This document shows, piece after piece, positions 8,737-17,932 of a stretch of 64,000 nt of DNA. The stretch's first letter is position 1. Each line of letters opens with the position of its first letter. A program made the translations under genes and the position numbers. This DNA comes from CAIKMD01 sp963729935 (lineage in GTDB: Bacteria > Pseudomonadota > Alphaproteobacteria > ATCC43930 > CGMCC-115725), in assembly GCA_963729935.1 (NCBI GenBank), contig CAVSPW010000005.1, forward strand, positions 434,001 to 498,000, given 5' to 3'. Below the pieces are notes generated by a model. It ran no database searches and was not told where the DNA came from. It was given only the letters and a program-made list of their open reading frames with translations.

Positions 8737-9621
8737 CTAGGCCTGCTTCGCCTCGACGATCGAACGGCGGATCGCGCGGGTGCGGGTGAAGAGATCCTGG
8801 AGCTTGTCGCCCTCGCCCCAGCGTATGGCGCGCTGCAGCGCGGTCAGATCCTCGTTGAAGCGCTGGAGCACCGCCAACACCGCCTCGCGATTGTTGAGGA
8901 AGATGTCGCGCCACATCACCGGGTCGGAGGCGGCGATGCGCGTGAAGTCGCGAAAGCCGCTGGCCGAGAACTTGATCACCTCGGATTTCAGCGTCTCTTC
9001 GAGATCGGTCGCAGTGCCGACGATCGTATAGGCGATGAGATGCGGCAGATGCGAGGTGATCGCCAGCACCATGTCGTGATGCGCGGCATCCATGGTCACG
9101 ACCTGCATCCCGGCCGATTGCCAAAGCCGCGTGACCTTGTCGAGCGCCGCCGCATCGCCGCCCGGTATCGGCGTCAGGATGCACCAGCGATCGCGGAACA
9201 CCTCGGCGAAACCCGATTCGGGCCCGGAATTCTCGGTGCCGGCGACCGGGTGGCCGGGCACGAGATGGACGCCCGGCGGCAGCAACGGCATGAACTCGCG
9301 CAGCACCAAGCCTTTCACCGAACCGACATCGGTGACGACGGCGCCTTCTTTCAAGGCGGGCGCGATCGCCTTGCCGATTTCGGCATAGGCCGAAAGCGGC
9401 GTCGCGACGACGACGAGGTCGGCATCCTTGACCGCCTGCGCGGGATCGGTCGTGACCGCATCGGCGAGCTTCAGGCGCGTCACGGTCTCGAGCGTCTCGG
9501 CGCGGTGGGCACAGGCTGTGATCGTGCCGGCGAGCTTGTCGCGGAGGATGACCCGCGCCAGCGAGGAGCCGATATGTCCGATGCCGATGAAGGCGACGCG
9601 CTCGAAATGAAGATCGCTCAT
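8737..9621 (-). CDS. tyrA: Prephenate/arogenate dehydrogenase
   Basis: The 294-residue enzyme oxidatively decarboxylates prephenate or arogenate in tyrosine synthesis. It has the Rossmann motif GIGHIGSS (residues 13-20), DVGSVKG, the HPVAGTENSG substrate loop and SHLPHL with the catalytic-type histidine. There is no fused chorismate mutase or ACT domain. The ATG at 9621 overlaps the hisC stop (ATGA), so it is the third gene of a coupled set. Co-location with a chorismate mutase-like gene and an aminotransferase supports an aromatic-pathway operon. Confidence 0.93.
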   Translation of the reverse strand: MSDLHFERVAFIGIGHIGSSLARVILRDKLAGTITACAHRAETLETVTRLKLADAVTTDPAQAVKDADLVVVATPLSAYAEIGKAIAPALKEGAVVTDVGSVKGLVLREFMPLLPPGVHLVPGHPVAGTENSGPESGFAEVFRDRWCILTPIPGGDAAALDKVTRLWQSAGMQVVTMDAAHHDMVLAITSHLPHLIAYTIVGTATDLEETLKSEVIKFSASGFRDFTRIAASDPVMWRDIFLNNREAVLAVLQRFNEDLTALQRAIRWGEGDKLQDLFTRTRAIRRSIVEAKQA

Positions 9622-10715
9622 GGCTGCCTCAAGAATTCGCTCAATGCGGCGACCACCGCGCGCATTTCGTTCTCGGTGCCGACGGTGATGCGCAGATGCT
9701 CCGGCAAATGATAGACCCCGACCTTGCGCACGAGAATGCCGCGCGCGCGCAGGAAATCCCACGCCGCGCTCGCATCCTTGGGCGGCGCGGGGAACCGCGC
9801 CAGGACGAAATTGGCGACCGCGGGCGTCAGCTCCAGCCCCAGCGCCGTCAACGCGCGCGCGAGCCAGGGACGCCAGGTGTCGTTGTGCGCCCGCGCGCGA
9901 TCGGTCGCGGCCACATCCTCGAGCGCGGCGACGCCCGCCGCCTGCGCCGCGATGTTGACGTTGAAGGGCCCGCGAATCCGGTTGAGCACGTCGGCGATCT
10001 CCGCGCTGCCGTAGCTCCAGCCGAGGCGCAGGCCGCCCATCGCGTAGATCTTCGAGAAGGTGCGCGTCATCACGACATTGGGCGCGCGCGCGGCGAGCGC
10101 GAGGCCGGAATCGTAATCCTTCTGCGTGACGAATTCGGCATAAGCCGCGTCCACCACCAGAATGACCGATGGCGGCAAGCCGGCATGGAGCCGCTCGAGC
10201 TCGCCGCGCGGAATGAAGGTGCCGGTCGGGTTGTTGGGGTTGGCGATGAAGACGAGCTTCGTTCGGGGCGTCACCAGCGCCAAGGCGGCATCGACGTCGA
10301 AGGTGAGATTCTTCTCTTGTGCCGCGACCGGCTTGGCGCCGACCGTCAGCGCCACGATCGGGTAGATCGAGAATCCGTGACGGCCATAGATGATCTCGTC
10401 GCCCTCGCCGGCATAGGCCTCGGCCAGAAGATGGATGATGTCGTCGGAGCCGAGCCCGCACACGATGCGCGCGGGGTCGATCCCGTGAAGGCGGCCGAGC
10501 GCCTGGCGCAGCGCGCTCGAATGCCCGTCGGGATAGCGGAACATCTCCGCGCCCGCCGCGTGATAGGCGGCGAGCGCCTTGGCGCTCGGGCCCAGCGCGC
10601 TTTCGTTGGAGGCGAGGCGGATCGGCTTATCGATGCCGGCGATCTTCGCCTCGCCGCCGACATAGGGCGCGATTTGCAGGATGCTCGCCCGCGGAATCGG
10701 CTTCGCCGGCGCCAT
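9618..10715 (-). CDS. hisC: Histidinol-phosphate (aromatic) aminotransferase
   Basis: This 365-residue fold-type I PLP enzyme has SNESALGPS near the start, NPNNPTG (159-165), DAAYAEF (189-195), the Schiff-base Lys222 in TFSKIYAMGGLRLGW, and a C-terminal LRITVG arginine. HisC-type enzymes also transaminate prephenate or phenylpyruvate. The position between a chorismate mutase-like gene and tyrA suggests an aromatic role as well as, or instead of, histidine synthesis. The start overlaps the upstream stop (TGATG). Confidence 0.93.
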   Translation of the reverse strand: MAPAKPIPRASILQIAPYVGGEAKIAGIDKPIRLASNESALGPSAKALAAYHAAGAEMFRYPDGHSSALRQALGRLHGIDPARIVCGLGSDDIIHLLAEAYAGEGDEIIYGRHGFSIYPIVALTVGAKPVAAQEKNLTFDVDAALALVTPRTKLVFIANPNNPTGTFIPRGELERLHAGLPPSVILVVDAAYAEFVTQKDYDSGLALAARAPNVVMTRTFSKIYAMGGLRLGWSYGSAEIADVLNRIRGPFNVNIAAQAAGVAALEDVAATDRARAHNDTWRPWLARALTALGLELTPAVANFVLARFPAPPKDASAAWDFLRARGILVRKVGVYHLPEHLRITVGTENEMRAVVAALSEFLRQP

Positions 10716-11590
10716 CACGGCCCCGCGCCCGAAAGCTCGGCCTCCGTCAGCGGCCGCGCATAAAAGCCCAGCGACGCGACGCCGAGCAGCTTCCCGCCGA
10801 GCGCGAGCAAGCCTTCCTTGAGGCGCGGATCGTCTTGCAACACCCATTCGTCGAACTCGACCAGTTGCGCATCGCGCGCACCGCCCGGCTCGGTGCCGGC
10901 CAGCCGCGTCGCGCGCAGGCCCGCATCGGCGAGCGCGGTGATGATGCGCGTGCGGCTCAAGCCTTGATCGGTCTCGATGATATAGAGGCTGCGATCGGCG
11001 CCCGAAGGCTCGGGCTCCATGCGGGCGATGACCAAGGCATCGCCATCCTCGCCGCGCGTTGCGCCGCGCGCGCCGAAGGGCAGCCGCGCGATGACGTGCG
11101 GCTTGGCGCTGTCGCTCGTCATCAGCAGACGCCACCAGCTGTCGCCGTCGCGCTGGCCCGGCACCGGGAGCACGCCCAGGCTGGCGCGCCCGTCGATCAC
11201 GGCACTGACCACCTCGCCGGTCGTGCGCAGGCCCGTCATCGCGGTCTGGCTGCCGAAATGATCGCGCGCCAGATCCCAGAAGCCGGAGGCCGGAAGCGGC
11301 GCGAAGACCGCGACCTGCAGCGCGGCCTGCATCGCCGTCGTGCCCGACAGCAATTCGCGCCAAAGACGCACCAGGACGGGCTTCGGAAAACCGCCGCGAT
11401 GACGCGCCACGATCCGGCGCAGGATCTGCGCCTCGCGTCCGGGCCTGAGCGGCGGCGTCGCATCCGCCGCTTTCAGGCGCGCGACCTGCGCCACCACCTC
11501 CGCGCGGTGCATCAGCACGTCATGCAGCGCGTCATCGAGCTGGTCGATGCGCCGGCGCAGATCTTCGAGCGAAGGCGAGGTATTGGACAT
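10715..11590 (-). CDS. Chorismate mutase fused to degenerate prephenate-dehydratase-like and ACT-like regions
   Basis: Residues 1-90 of 291 form an AroQ-type chorismate mutase domain (RRRIDQLDDALHDVLMHRAEVV, then the RPGREAQILRRI segment). Residues about 100-180 resemble a prephenate dehydratase lobe (FGS..., then GEVVSAVIDGRASLGVLPVP). Residues about 195-285 resemble an ACT domain. I do not see the Thr-Arg-Phe catalytic signature of dehydratases, so this is probably a mutase with an inactive or sensory C-terminal part. It is the first gene of the coupled hisC-tyrA operon. Confidence 0.75.
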   Translation of the reverse strand: MSNTSPSLEDLRRRIDQLDDALHDVLMHRAEVVAQVARLKAADATPPLRPGREAQILRRIVARHRGGFPKPVLVRLWRELLSGTTAMQAALQVAVFAPLPASGFWDLARDHFGSQTAMTGLRTTGEVVSAVIDGRASLGVLPVPGQRDGDSWWRLLMTSDSAKPHVIARLPFGARGATRGEDGDALVIARMEPEPSGADRSLYIIETDQGLSRTRIITALADAGLRATRLAGTEPGGARDAQLVEFDEWVLQDDPRLKEGLLALGGKLLGVASLGFYARPLTEAELSGAGP

Positions 11591-11658
11591 GGGACGAAAA
11601 TACCGGAAATTGCGGCCGATCCCGATCGTTCGGCATAAGCTTTAAAGCAAAGAAAACG

Positions 11659-11688
11659 TTGACAGGCTAGGCCCCTCATCCCTAGCTA
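11659..11688 (+). promoter_or_regulatory. Candidate metX promoter with internal inverted repeat
   Basis: A consensus TTGACA (11659-11664) is followed 18 bp later by TAGCTA (11683-11688), a weak -10. Between and over them lies a perfect inverted repeat, GCTAGG at 11666-11671 and CCTAGC at 11681-11686. A repressor bound there would block the promoter. The placement 30-60 bp ahead of metX fits methionine-dependent control, but no regulator is known for this site. Confidence 0.4.
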
Positions 11689-11721
11689 TGCGCCGCTTCG
11701 CAACCCCTTGGCAGGGTGGGA

Positions 11722-12921
11722 ATGACCGGCTTCGCGCCGCCACCGACACGTTCGGGGCAATCGACCATGGATGGGACGGTCTCGGCGCCGGGCGCCGATC
11801 GGCCAGGCGCGCGCTTGACCGTCGCCGAGCCCCTGGCGCTCGACGCGGGCGTCAGCCTCGCGCCCTATTCGATCGCCTATCAAACCTATGGCAAGCTCAA
11901 TGCCGACCGCTCCAACGCGATCCTCGTCTGCCATGCGCTGACCGGCGATCAATACGTCGCCGAGCCGCATCCGATCACCGGCAAGCCCGGCTGGTGGGAT
12001 GTGCTCGCCGGTCCGGGCAAGGTGCTCGACACCGAGCGTTATTTCCTGATCTGCGCCAATGTACTCGGCGGCTGCATGGGCTCGAGCGGCCCGTCCGAGA
12101 TCAATCCGGCGACCGGCAAGCCCTGGGATCTGAGCTTTCCCTTGATCACCATCGCCGACATGGTGCGCGCGCAAAAGCGTCTCATCGATCATCTCGGCAT
12201 CGATCAGCTCTTTTGCGTCATCGGCGGCTCGATGGGCGGAATGCAGGCGCTGCAATGGGCCGCCGCCTATCCCGAGCGCGTCTTCGCCGCCGTGCCGATC
12301 GCGACCGCGGCGCGCCATTCGGCGCAGAACATCGCCTTCCACGAGGTCGGGCGCCAGGCGATCATGGCCGATGCCAATTGGTGCAACGGGCGATACATCG
12401 AGCGCGGCGTCCGGCCCGCGCGCGGCCTCGCCGTGGCGCGCATGGCCGCGCATATCACCTATTTGTCGGAGCAGGCGCTGCACCGCAAATTCGGGCGCAA
12501 TTTGCAGAATCGCGAGGCGATCAGCTTCGGCTTCGACGCGGATTTCCAAGTCGAGAATTATCTGCGCCATCAAGGCATCAGCTTCGTCGAGCGCTTCGAT
12601 GCGAATTCCTATCTCTACATCACCCGCGCCTGCGATTATTTCGATCTCGCGGCCGAGCATGGCGGCGTGCTCGCCAACGCGTTTAAAGGCACCAAGACGC
12701 GCTTCTGCTCGATCTCCTTCACCAGCGACTGGCTCTACCCGACGGCGGAGAACCGCCAGATCGTGCATGCCTTGAACGCGGCCGCCGCCAATGTGAGCTT
12801 CGTCGAGGTCGAGACCGACAAGGGGCATGACGCGTTCCTGCTCGACGAGCCGGAATTCCATGCGACCCTGCGCGGCTTTCTCGCCGGCTGCGCCGAGCAT
12901 CGCGGCCTGAACCGGCGATGA
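11722..12921 (+). CDS. metX: Homoserine O-acetyltransferase
   Basis: The enzyme transfers an acyl group to homoserine in methionine synthesis. It is an alpha/beta hydrolase-fold protein with NVLGGCMGSSGP, the nucleophile serine in GGSMGGMQALQW, the aspartate in FTSDWLYP and the histidine in DKGHDAFL. The ATG at 11722 has AGGG five bases upstream and is preferred; GTG 11716 and ATG 11767 are alternatives. The stop overlaps metW. Whether the donor is acetyl- or succinyl-CoA cannot be told by eye. Confidence 0.93.
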   Translation: MTGFAPPPTRSGQSTMDGTVSAPGADRPGARLTVAEPLALDAGVSLAPYSIAYQTYGKLNADRSNAILVCHALTGDQYVAEPHPITGKPGWWDVLAGPGKVLDTERYFLICANVLGGCMGSSGPSEINPATGKPWDLSFPLITIADMVRAQKRLIDHLGIDQLFCVIGGSMGGMQALQWAAAYPERVFAAVPIATAARHSAQNIAFHEVGRQAIMADANWCNGRYIERGVRPARGLAVARMAAHITYLSEQALHRKFGRNLQNREAISFGFDADFQVENYLRHQGISFVERFDANSYLYITRACDYFDLAAEHGGVLANAFKGTKTRFCSISFTSDWLYPTAENRQIVHALNAAAANVSFVEVETDKGHDAFLLDEPEFHATLRGFLAGCAEHRGLNRR

Positions 12922-13562
12922 GCCCCGACACGCGGCTGCTGACGCCGCTTCAGGCCAAGCTGCGCGAGGATCTGCGCCTCGTCGCCGACATGATCGAGCC
13001 GGGCTCGCGCGTCCTCGATCTCGGCTGCGGCGATGGCGAGCTCTTGTCCTTCCTCGTTCATCACAAGCGCGTCGACGGCCGCGGCATGGAGCTGAGCCAA
13101 AGCGGGGTCAATGCCTGCGTGCGCAACGGGCTCTCGGTCATCCAGGGCGACGCCGACAATGATCTGCGCGATTATCCGACTCACGCCTTCGACTATGTCG
13201 TCTTGAGCCAGACCTTGCAGGCGACGCGCCATCCGCATGAGGTGCTGCGCAACCTCGTGCGCATCGGCCGGCACGCGATCGTATCGATCCCGAATTTCGG
13301 CCATTGGCGCATGCGCTTGAGGCTCCTGACCGAAGGGCGCATGCCGCGCACCCCCGTGCTGCCGCATCACTGGTACGACACGCCCAACATCCATCTCTGC
13401 ACGATTCTGGATTTCATCGATCTGTGCGACGAAGAGGCGATCAAGGTCGAGCGCAACGTCACCCTCGACGAGCAAGGCCGCGCCTATCGCCTCGACCCGC
13501 GCGGCCGGCTCGCCAATCTTCTGGCCGCTCAAGGGCTCTTCATGCTGGCGGGAAAGAATTAG
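12918..13562 (+). CDS. metW: Methionine biosynthesis protein MetW
   Basis: This 214-residue protein has a class I SAM-methyltransferase fold, with motif I LDLGCGDGELL and the MetW-typical SQTLQATRHP and IPNFGHWRMRL segments. The metX-metW pairing with an ATGA overlap is standard in Proteobacteria. MetW is thought to support MetX function in methionine synthesis. Confidence 0.93.
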   Translation: MSPDTRLLTPLQAKLREDLRLVADMIEPGSRVLDLGCGDGELLSFLVHHKRVDGRGMELSQSGVNACVRNGLSVIQGDADNDLRDYPTHAFDYVVLSQTLQATRHPHEVLRNLVRIGRHAIVSIPNFGHWRMRLRLLTEGRMPRTPVLPHHWYDTPNIHLCTILDFIDLCDEEAIKVERNVTLDEQGRAYRLDPRGRLANLLAAQGLFMLAGKN

Positions 13563-13587
13563 CCGAGGTTTTGGAGGTAGCGTTTCG

Positions 13588-14586
13588 ATGAAGGCGATGA
13601 TCTACCGCGAATTCGGCCCGCCCGAGGTGCTGCATTACGAGGAGGTGCCCGACCCCGTGCCCGGACCCGGCGAGATCGCGCTCGAAGTGCGCGCCTGCTC
13701 GGTCAACCGCGTGCTCGACGTCGCCGTGCGCGCCGGCAAGCAGCCGCAGCGCAAGGTGCAGCTGCCGCATATCGGCGGCGTCGATCCGGTCGGCATCGTC
13801 ACCGCTGTGGGCCCCGGTGTCACCGACCGCAAGATCGGCGACCGGGTCGCCGTCTTCCAGCACCTCGCCGACCGCAAGATGTTCGGCATTCATTGCTGGG
13901 GCGGCAATGCGCGATTGACCAAGGCGCCGGTCGGCACGACCTGCATCGTGCCCGAGGGCGTCTCCTTCGCCGATGCCTGCGTGCTGGCGCGCCACGCGCC
14001 GGTGGCGTGGAACCTGCTCGTCCATATGGGCAAGCTCAAGCCGGGCGAATGGGTGCTGGTGATGGGCGCCGCCGGCAATCTCGGCTCGATCGGCATTCAG
14101 CTCGCGAAGAATCTGGGCGCCAAGGTCATCGCCTGCGCCGGCTCGGATGCGCGCGCCGCGGTCGGGCTCGAGCTCGGCGCCGATTACGCGATCAATTATT
14201 CCAAGCACGCGCTCACCGAAGAGGCGATGCGGATCACGCAAGGCCATGGAATCGACATGGTCTATGACAACATCGCCAATCCCGAGCCCACGGCGAAGGC
14301 GATCAACGCGCTTGCCTATGACGGGCGTCTCGTGACCGCGGGCGCGCATGGCGGACCGGTCGTCCCGGTCAATTTCTTCCATGTCTATGATCATCGCATC
14401 ACCATCATGGGCAACCCGCAAAGCCGCCCCGAAGACGCGATGCCGGCGCTTCAGGCCGCGGCCGATGGCAAAATGAAGGTGCTGGTCGAGCGCGTAATGC
14501 CCTTGGGCGGAGCGGTCGAAGCGCATCGCCTCGTCGAATCCTCGCCCGCCACCGGCAAGATCATCCTCGATCCGAGCCTGGGATAG
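13588..14586 (+). CDS. Quinone oxidoreductase-like medium-chain dehydrogenase
   Basis: This 332-residue MDR-superfamily protein has an N-terminal GroES-like domain, HIGGVDPVGIV, the nucleotide-binding GAAGNLGSIGIQLAKNLGAKVI (GxxGxxG) and a C-terminal VMPLGGAVEAHRL. The cysteine ligands of the structural zinc in classical alcohol dehydrogenases are missing, as in zeta-crystallin-type quinone reductases. A good ribosome site (GGAGGT) lies about 11 bp before the ATG. Substrate unknown. Confidence 0.85.
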   Translation: MKAMIYREFGPPEVLHYEEVPDPVPGPGEIALEVRACSVNRVLDVAVRAGKQPQRKVQLPHIGGVDPVGIVTAVGPGVTDRKIGDRVAVFQHLADRKMFGIHCWGGNARLTKAPVGTTCIVPEGVSFADACVLARHAPVAWNLLVHMGKLKPGEWVLVMGAAGNLGSIGIQLAKNLGAKVIACAGSDARAAVGLELGADYAINYSKHALTEEAMRITQGHGIDMVYDNIANPEPTAKAINALAYDGRLVTAGAHGGPVVPVNFFHVYDHRITIMGNPQSRPEDAMPALQAAADGKMKVLVERVMPLGGAVEAHRLVESSPATGKIILDPSLG

Positions 14587-14684
14587 TCAGGGGCGCTTCC
14601 GGCAGCTTCTCGAACCAGACCGATCGACGACGTCGCTCTAGCGGGGCCGATGACGCGGCGCATTCCCCGCATCGCGGACCAGGC

Positions 14685-15353
14685 TCAAGGCTTCGCGTTC
14701 TCGAATGTGATCATGTCGCTGCGCGTCACCGTTACCCATTTGGTCGTGACCGGCGGCCCGCCCGCGCCCATGTGCCAAGCGGCATAGGCCTCGCGGAACG
14801 CGCTCTCCGACGGCAAGCAATCGATCGGATAGATCACGAAGTAACCGCGCTGCGCCGCCGCGGCGCCGGTGCCGAGGCCGACGCCTTGAGCGGAGGTGCC
14901 GCAGAGGATCACGGTCTTGATGCCGCCGGCCTTGAGGCGCTGGTCGAGATCGCTGCCCAGGAACTTATCGGGCCCGCCTTGTTTCTGGTCGACCACTTCG
15001 CCCTGATGCGGCGCGATACCCGGATCGACACTCTTACCGCCGCCCGGCAAGGTGTAGGCGACCATCATGCCGGCCGCGCGCGCCTTGTCCGTCAGCGCCT
15101 TGAGCTTCGGTATCGCTTCGACGCAGCGCGGGCGCTGCTGAATGTTGCAGTTCGTGTTCATGAAGTCGAAGAGGAAGAGCGCGGTCGTCTTTGGGTCGAC
15201 GCTCACCGGCTTCAATGGCGGCGGCGGCGGCATCTGGATGCTCGGCCATTCGGCGATGAGGTCCGCGGCGCGCGCGGGCACCGCCCCATAAATCGCGGCC
15301 ACGAACGGGATCGCCGCGACGCATAAGCGCACCAAGCCCGTCAATCCGATCAT
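14685..15353 (-). CDS. Exported isochorismatase-family protein without the usual cysteine
   Basis: Starting at ATG 15353 (GAGG upstream), the 222-residue protein has a clear signal peptide ending VPARA/AD. The cysteine-hydrolase fold follows: Asp in LFLFDFMN, a Lys in DQKQGGPDKF, and the G-T-S-A-Q-G-V-G-L-G-T segment. In catalytic members the last segment carries the nucleophile (T-x-x-C-V); here no cysteine is present. A non-hydrolytic role or a different nucleophile is therefore likely. It is divergent from a DUF5996 gene. Confidence 0.75.
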   Translation of the reverse strand: MIGLTGLVRLCVAAIPFVAAIYGAVPARAADLIAEWPSIQMPPPPPLKPVSVDPKTTALFLFDFMNTNCNIQQRPRCVEAIPKLKALTDKARAAGMMVAYTLPGGGKSVDPGIAPHQGEVVDQKQGGPDKFLGSDLDQRLKAGGIKTVILCGTSAQGVGLGTGAAAAQRGYFVIYPIDCLPSESAFREAYAAWHMGAGGPPVTTKWVTVTRSDMITFENAKP

Positions 15354-15524
15354 GCGATCCTCGCCTTCATCCGAGATTCCCCGGACCATTCTCAATCCGC
15401 ATGAACATAGCACGCCTCGTGCGGTCGATAGATCGCCATCCGTTCCCGACACGAAGGCGACACGGCCGCTTCCCGCCCGTCGCGCGAGGCTCCATAATCT
15501 CTGGCGTTCGACCAGAGGAGTTCC

Positions 15525-16466
15525 ATGCACGACGGTGCCGCGGTTTGGCCCGATCTGACCTATTCGAGCTGGCGCGGCACGGCCGCAACCTTGCAGCTGT
15601 GGACGCAGATCGTGGGGAAGATCCGGCTCAAGCTGACGCCCTGGATCAACCATGGCTGGCAGGTCCCGCTCTACGTCACCGCGCGCGGGCTTGGCACGTC
15701 AACCATTCCGATCGACCATGAGATCTTCGAGATCGAGTTCGATTTCATCAGCCACCGCCTCGTCATCCGCACCAGCCGCGGCGAGGAGCGCACGCTTCCG
15801 CTCGTGCCGCAAACCGTTGCCGACTTCCATCGCGGGGTCATCGATCTCCTGAAAGGCCTCGGCATCGCGGTGACGATCCACGAGATGCCGAACGAGGTCC
15901 CGAACCCGGTCCGCTTTTCGCAGGATCGAAGCCACGCCGCCTACGACGCCGACGCCGCCCATCGCTTCTGGCGCACGCTCGTCCAGGTCGATCGCATCTT
16001 CAAGCTCTTCCGCAGCGGCTTTCTCGGCAAGGCGAGCCCGGTTCATTTCTTTTGGGGCAGCTTCGATCTTGCCGTCACGCGCTTCTCGGGGCGCCCGGCA
16101 CCGCGTCACCCCGGCGGCGTGCCGGGGCTGCCCGACGCGGTCGTGCGCGAGGCCTATTCGCATGAGGTGAGCAGCGCCGGATTCTGGCCGGGCAGCGACG
16201 CCTTTCCGCAAGCCGCATTCTACGCCTATGCCTATCCGGAGCCACCGGGCTTCCGCGCGCGGCCCGTGCCGCCGGGCGCCCGGTTCGAGCCCACGCTGGG
16301 GGAATTCATCCTGCCTTATGATGCCGTCCGCGAAGCCGCCTCGCCCGATGCGTTGCTGCTCGACTTCCTGTCGACGACCTATGCGGCCGCGGCCGAAACG
16401 GGAAACTGGGATCGCGCGGCGCTCGAATGTCCGCTCGGCATGCCGGGCCAGGTGCGGCGGCTCTAG
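15525..16466 (+). CDS. DUF5996 family protein
   Basis: This 313-residue soluble protein opens WPDLTYSSWRGTAATLQLWTQIVGKIRL and has HFFWGSFDLAVTRFSGR and FWPGSDAFPQAAFYAYAYPEP, which are hallmarks of DUF5996. The family function is unknown. AGAGGAG lies just before the ATG. The following gene is 148 bp away on the same strand and could be cotranscribed. Confidence 0.85.
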   Translation: MHDGAAVWPDLTYSSWRGTAATLQLWTQIVGKIRLKLTPWINHGWQVPLYVTARGLGTSTIPIDHEIFEIEFDFISHRLVIRTSRGEERTLPLVPQTVADFHRGVIDLLKGLGIAVTIHEMPNEVPNPVRFSQDRSHAAYDADAAHRFWRTLVQVDRIFKLFRSGFLGKASPVHFFWGSFDLAVTRFSGRPAPRHPGGVPGLPDAVVREAYSHEVSSAGFWPGSDAFPQAAFYAYAYPEPPGFRARPVPPGARFEPTLGEFILPYDAVREAASPDALLLDFLSTTYAAAAETGNWDRAALECPLGMPGQVRRL

Positions 16467-16614
16467 CGGTTCCGAAGGCGCGATGCCGGCGATCAATAAG
16501 CTCCATCTGCCCGAGACCGGCCGGCTTGCCGGAAATCCCGAAAAGCGGGAAGATCGTCGCCAAATCAGAAACCGTCCGGGGTAGCCCGGCTCCATCCTTC
16601 CAGGAGGTGCGCTC

Positions 16615-17709
16615 ATGGATCTCTGTCTCTCGCCGAACGGTCAGAGCCGCTTTGACGGCGCCGCGCCGCCGAACCGTTTGTTCGTCGGCACCGCGACCGG
16701 CGTCGCCCTGCTCGAACGCGAAACGCCGAGCGCGCCCTGGCGCCTCGGCGCCACCGCGCTCGAGGGTCATCACGTCAGCACCATGACTCTCCTGCCGAAC
16801 GGCGCCGGGATTCTCGCCGGCACCCATGGCGACGGCGTCTTCTGGAGCGCCGATGGCGGCGCTTGGGAAGAGCGCGCGAACGGCCTGCGGCTGCGCGACA
16901 TCTACACGCTCGCGGCGATCGTCGAGCAGAGCCGCATCGTCGTTTACGCCGGCACCGAGCCCGCCTCGCTGTTCAAGAGCCTTGATCTCGGCAAAAGCTG
17001 GACGGAGCTGCCGGCGATCACCGAGCAGAAGAACAAGGATTGGACCTTCCCGGCGCCGCCGCACATCGCGCACACCAAGATGCTCGCCTTCGACCCGCGC
17101 GATCCGCGCCATTTCTTCGCTGCGATCGAGCAGGGCGCGCTGCTCGAAACGCGCGACGGCGGCGAGAGCTGGAAGGAGCTCGCGGATTATTCGCGGGCCG
17201 AGGATCGCGCCTTCAAGGATCTGCATCAGGTGCTGGTCGCGCCGTCGAACCCTCAGCGCATGTTCATGACCACCGGCTGCGGCTCCTATCGCAGCGAGGA
17301 CGGCGGCGCGCATTGGCGGCGCATGACCGATGAAAGCTTCCGCCTCGCCTATCCCGATCACATCGCGCTCTCGCCCGACGAGAAGACGCTCTTCATGTCG
17401 GGCGCGGCCGGCCATCCCGGCGTGTGGCGCCAATCGCACGACGCCGGCACGGCGGTGCTGCGCAGCCGCGACAATGGCGAACATTGGGAACATCTGACCC
17501 ACGGCATTCCCGCCACCGCGCCCTGCAACATCGAGGCGATGAGCCTGGCATCCTGGCCGGGCGGCTACAGCCTCTTTCTCGGCGACACCGACGGCGCGGT
17601 CTATCTCAGCGAGGATGGCGGCGACAATTTCCAGCGCATCGCCGCAACGCTCGGCCCCGTTTCCAAGGGCAACCATTTCGTGCCGCTGAAGCGCGCCGCG
17701 GCGGCGTAG
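16615..17709 (+). CDS. BNR/Asp-box beta-propeller protein
   Basis: The 364-residue protein carries six Asp-box repeats: SADGGAWEE, SLDLGKSWTEL, TRDGGESWKEL, SEDGGAHWRRM, SRDNGEHWEHL and SEDGGDNFQRI. They are spaced about 40-65 residues apart, as in sialidase or VPS10-like propellers. There is no signal peptide and no sialidase arginine triad that I can see, so glycosidase activity is not supported. AGGAGG precedes the ATG. Confidence 0.8.
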   Translation: MDLCLSPNGQSRFDGAAPPNRLFVGTATGVALLERETPSAPWRLGATALEGHHVSTMTLLPNGAGILAGTHGDGVFWSADGGAWEERANGLRLRDIYTLAAIVEQSRIVVYAGTEPASLFKSLDLGKSWTELPAITEQKNKDWTFPAPPHIAHTKMLAFDPRDPRHFFAAIEQGALLETRDGGESWKELADYSRAEDRAFKDLHQVLVAPSNPQRMFMTTGCGSYRSEDGGAHWRRMTDESFRLAYPDHIALSPDEKTLFMSGAAGHPGVWRQSHDAGTAVLRSRDNGEHWEHLTHGIPATAPCNIEAMSLASWPGGYSLFLGDTDGAVYLSEDGGDNFQRIAATLGPVSKGNHFVPLKRAAAA

Positions 17710-17932
17710 GGGGCGGTCCGTCAGCCGCGGCCCAAGCGGATTCGTCGCGCCGGCTGTCGGGCACCGATTGCGCGTTTACGCCCTGGTAACTGCGTTGACG
17801 CACGAGAAGGGGATTAACCCCTAAACCCTTCATTGACCGCCCCGGGCGTACATCCTTACACTCCGGAGCGAGCGGCCGCCTTGGGCGCCCCCAGGGCGCG
17901 GGCCGGCCGCGAAACCGGGCAGGAGACGCGTC

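Noticed and set aside
11591..11765. SAM-II or SAM-I riboswitch ahead of metX
   Set aside because: Fragments such as GCAACCCC look suggestive, but the conserved cores of these classes are not present in order.
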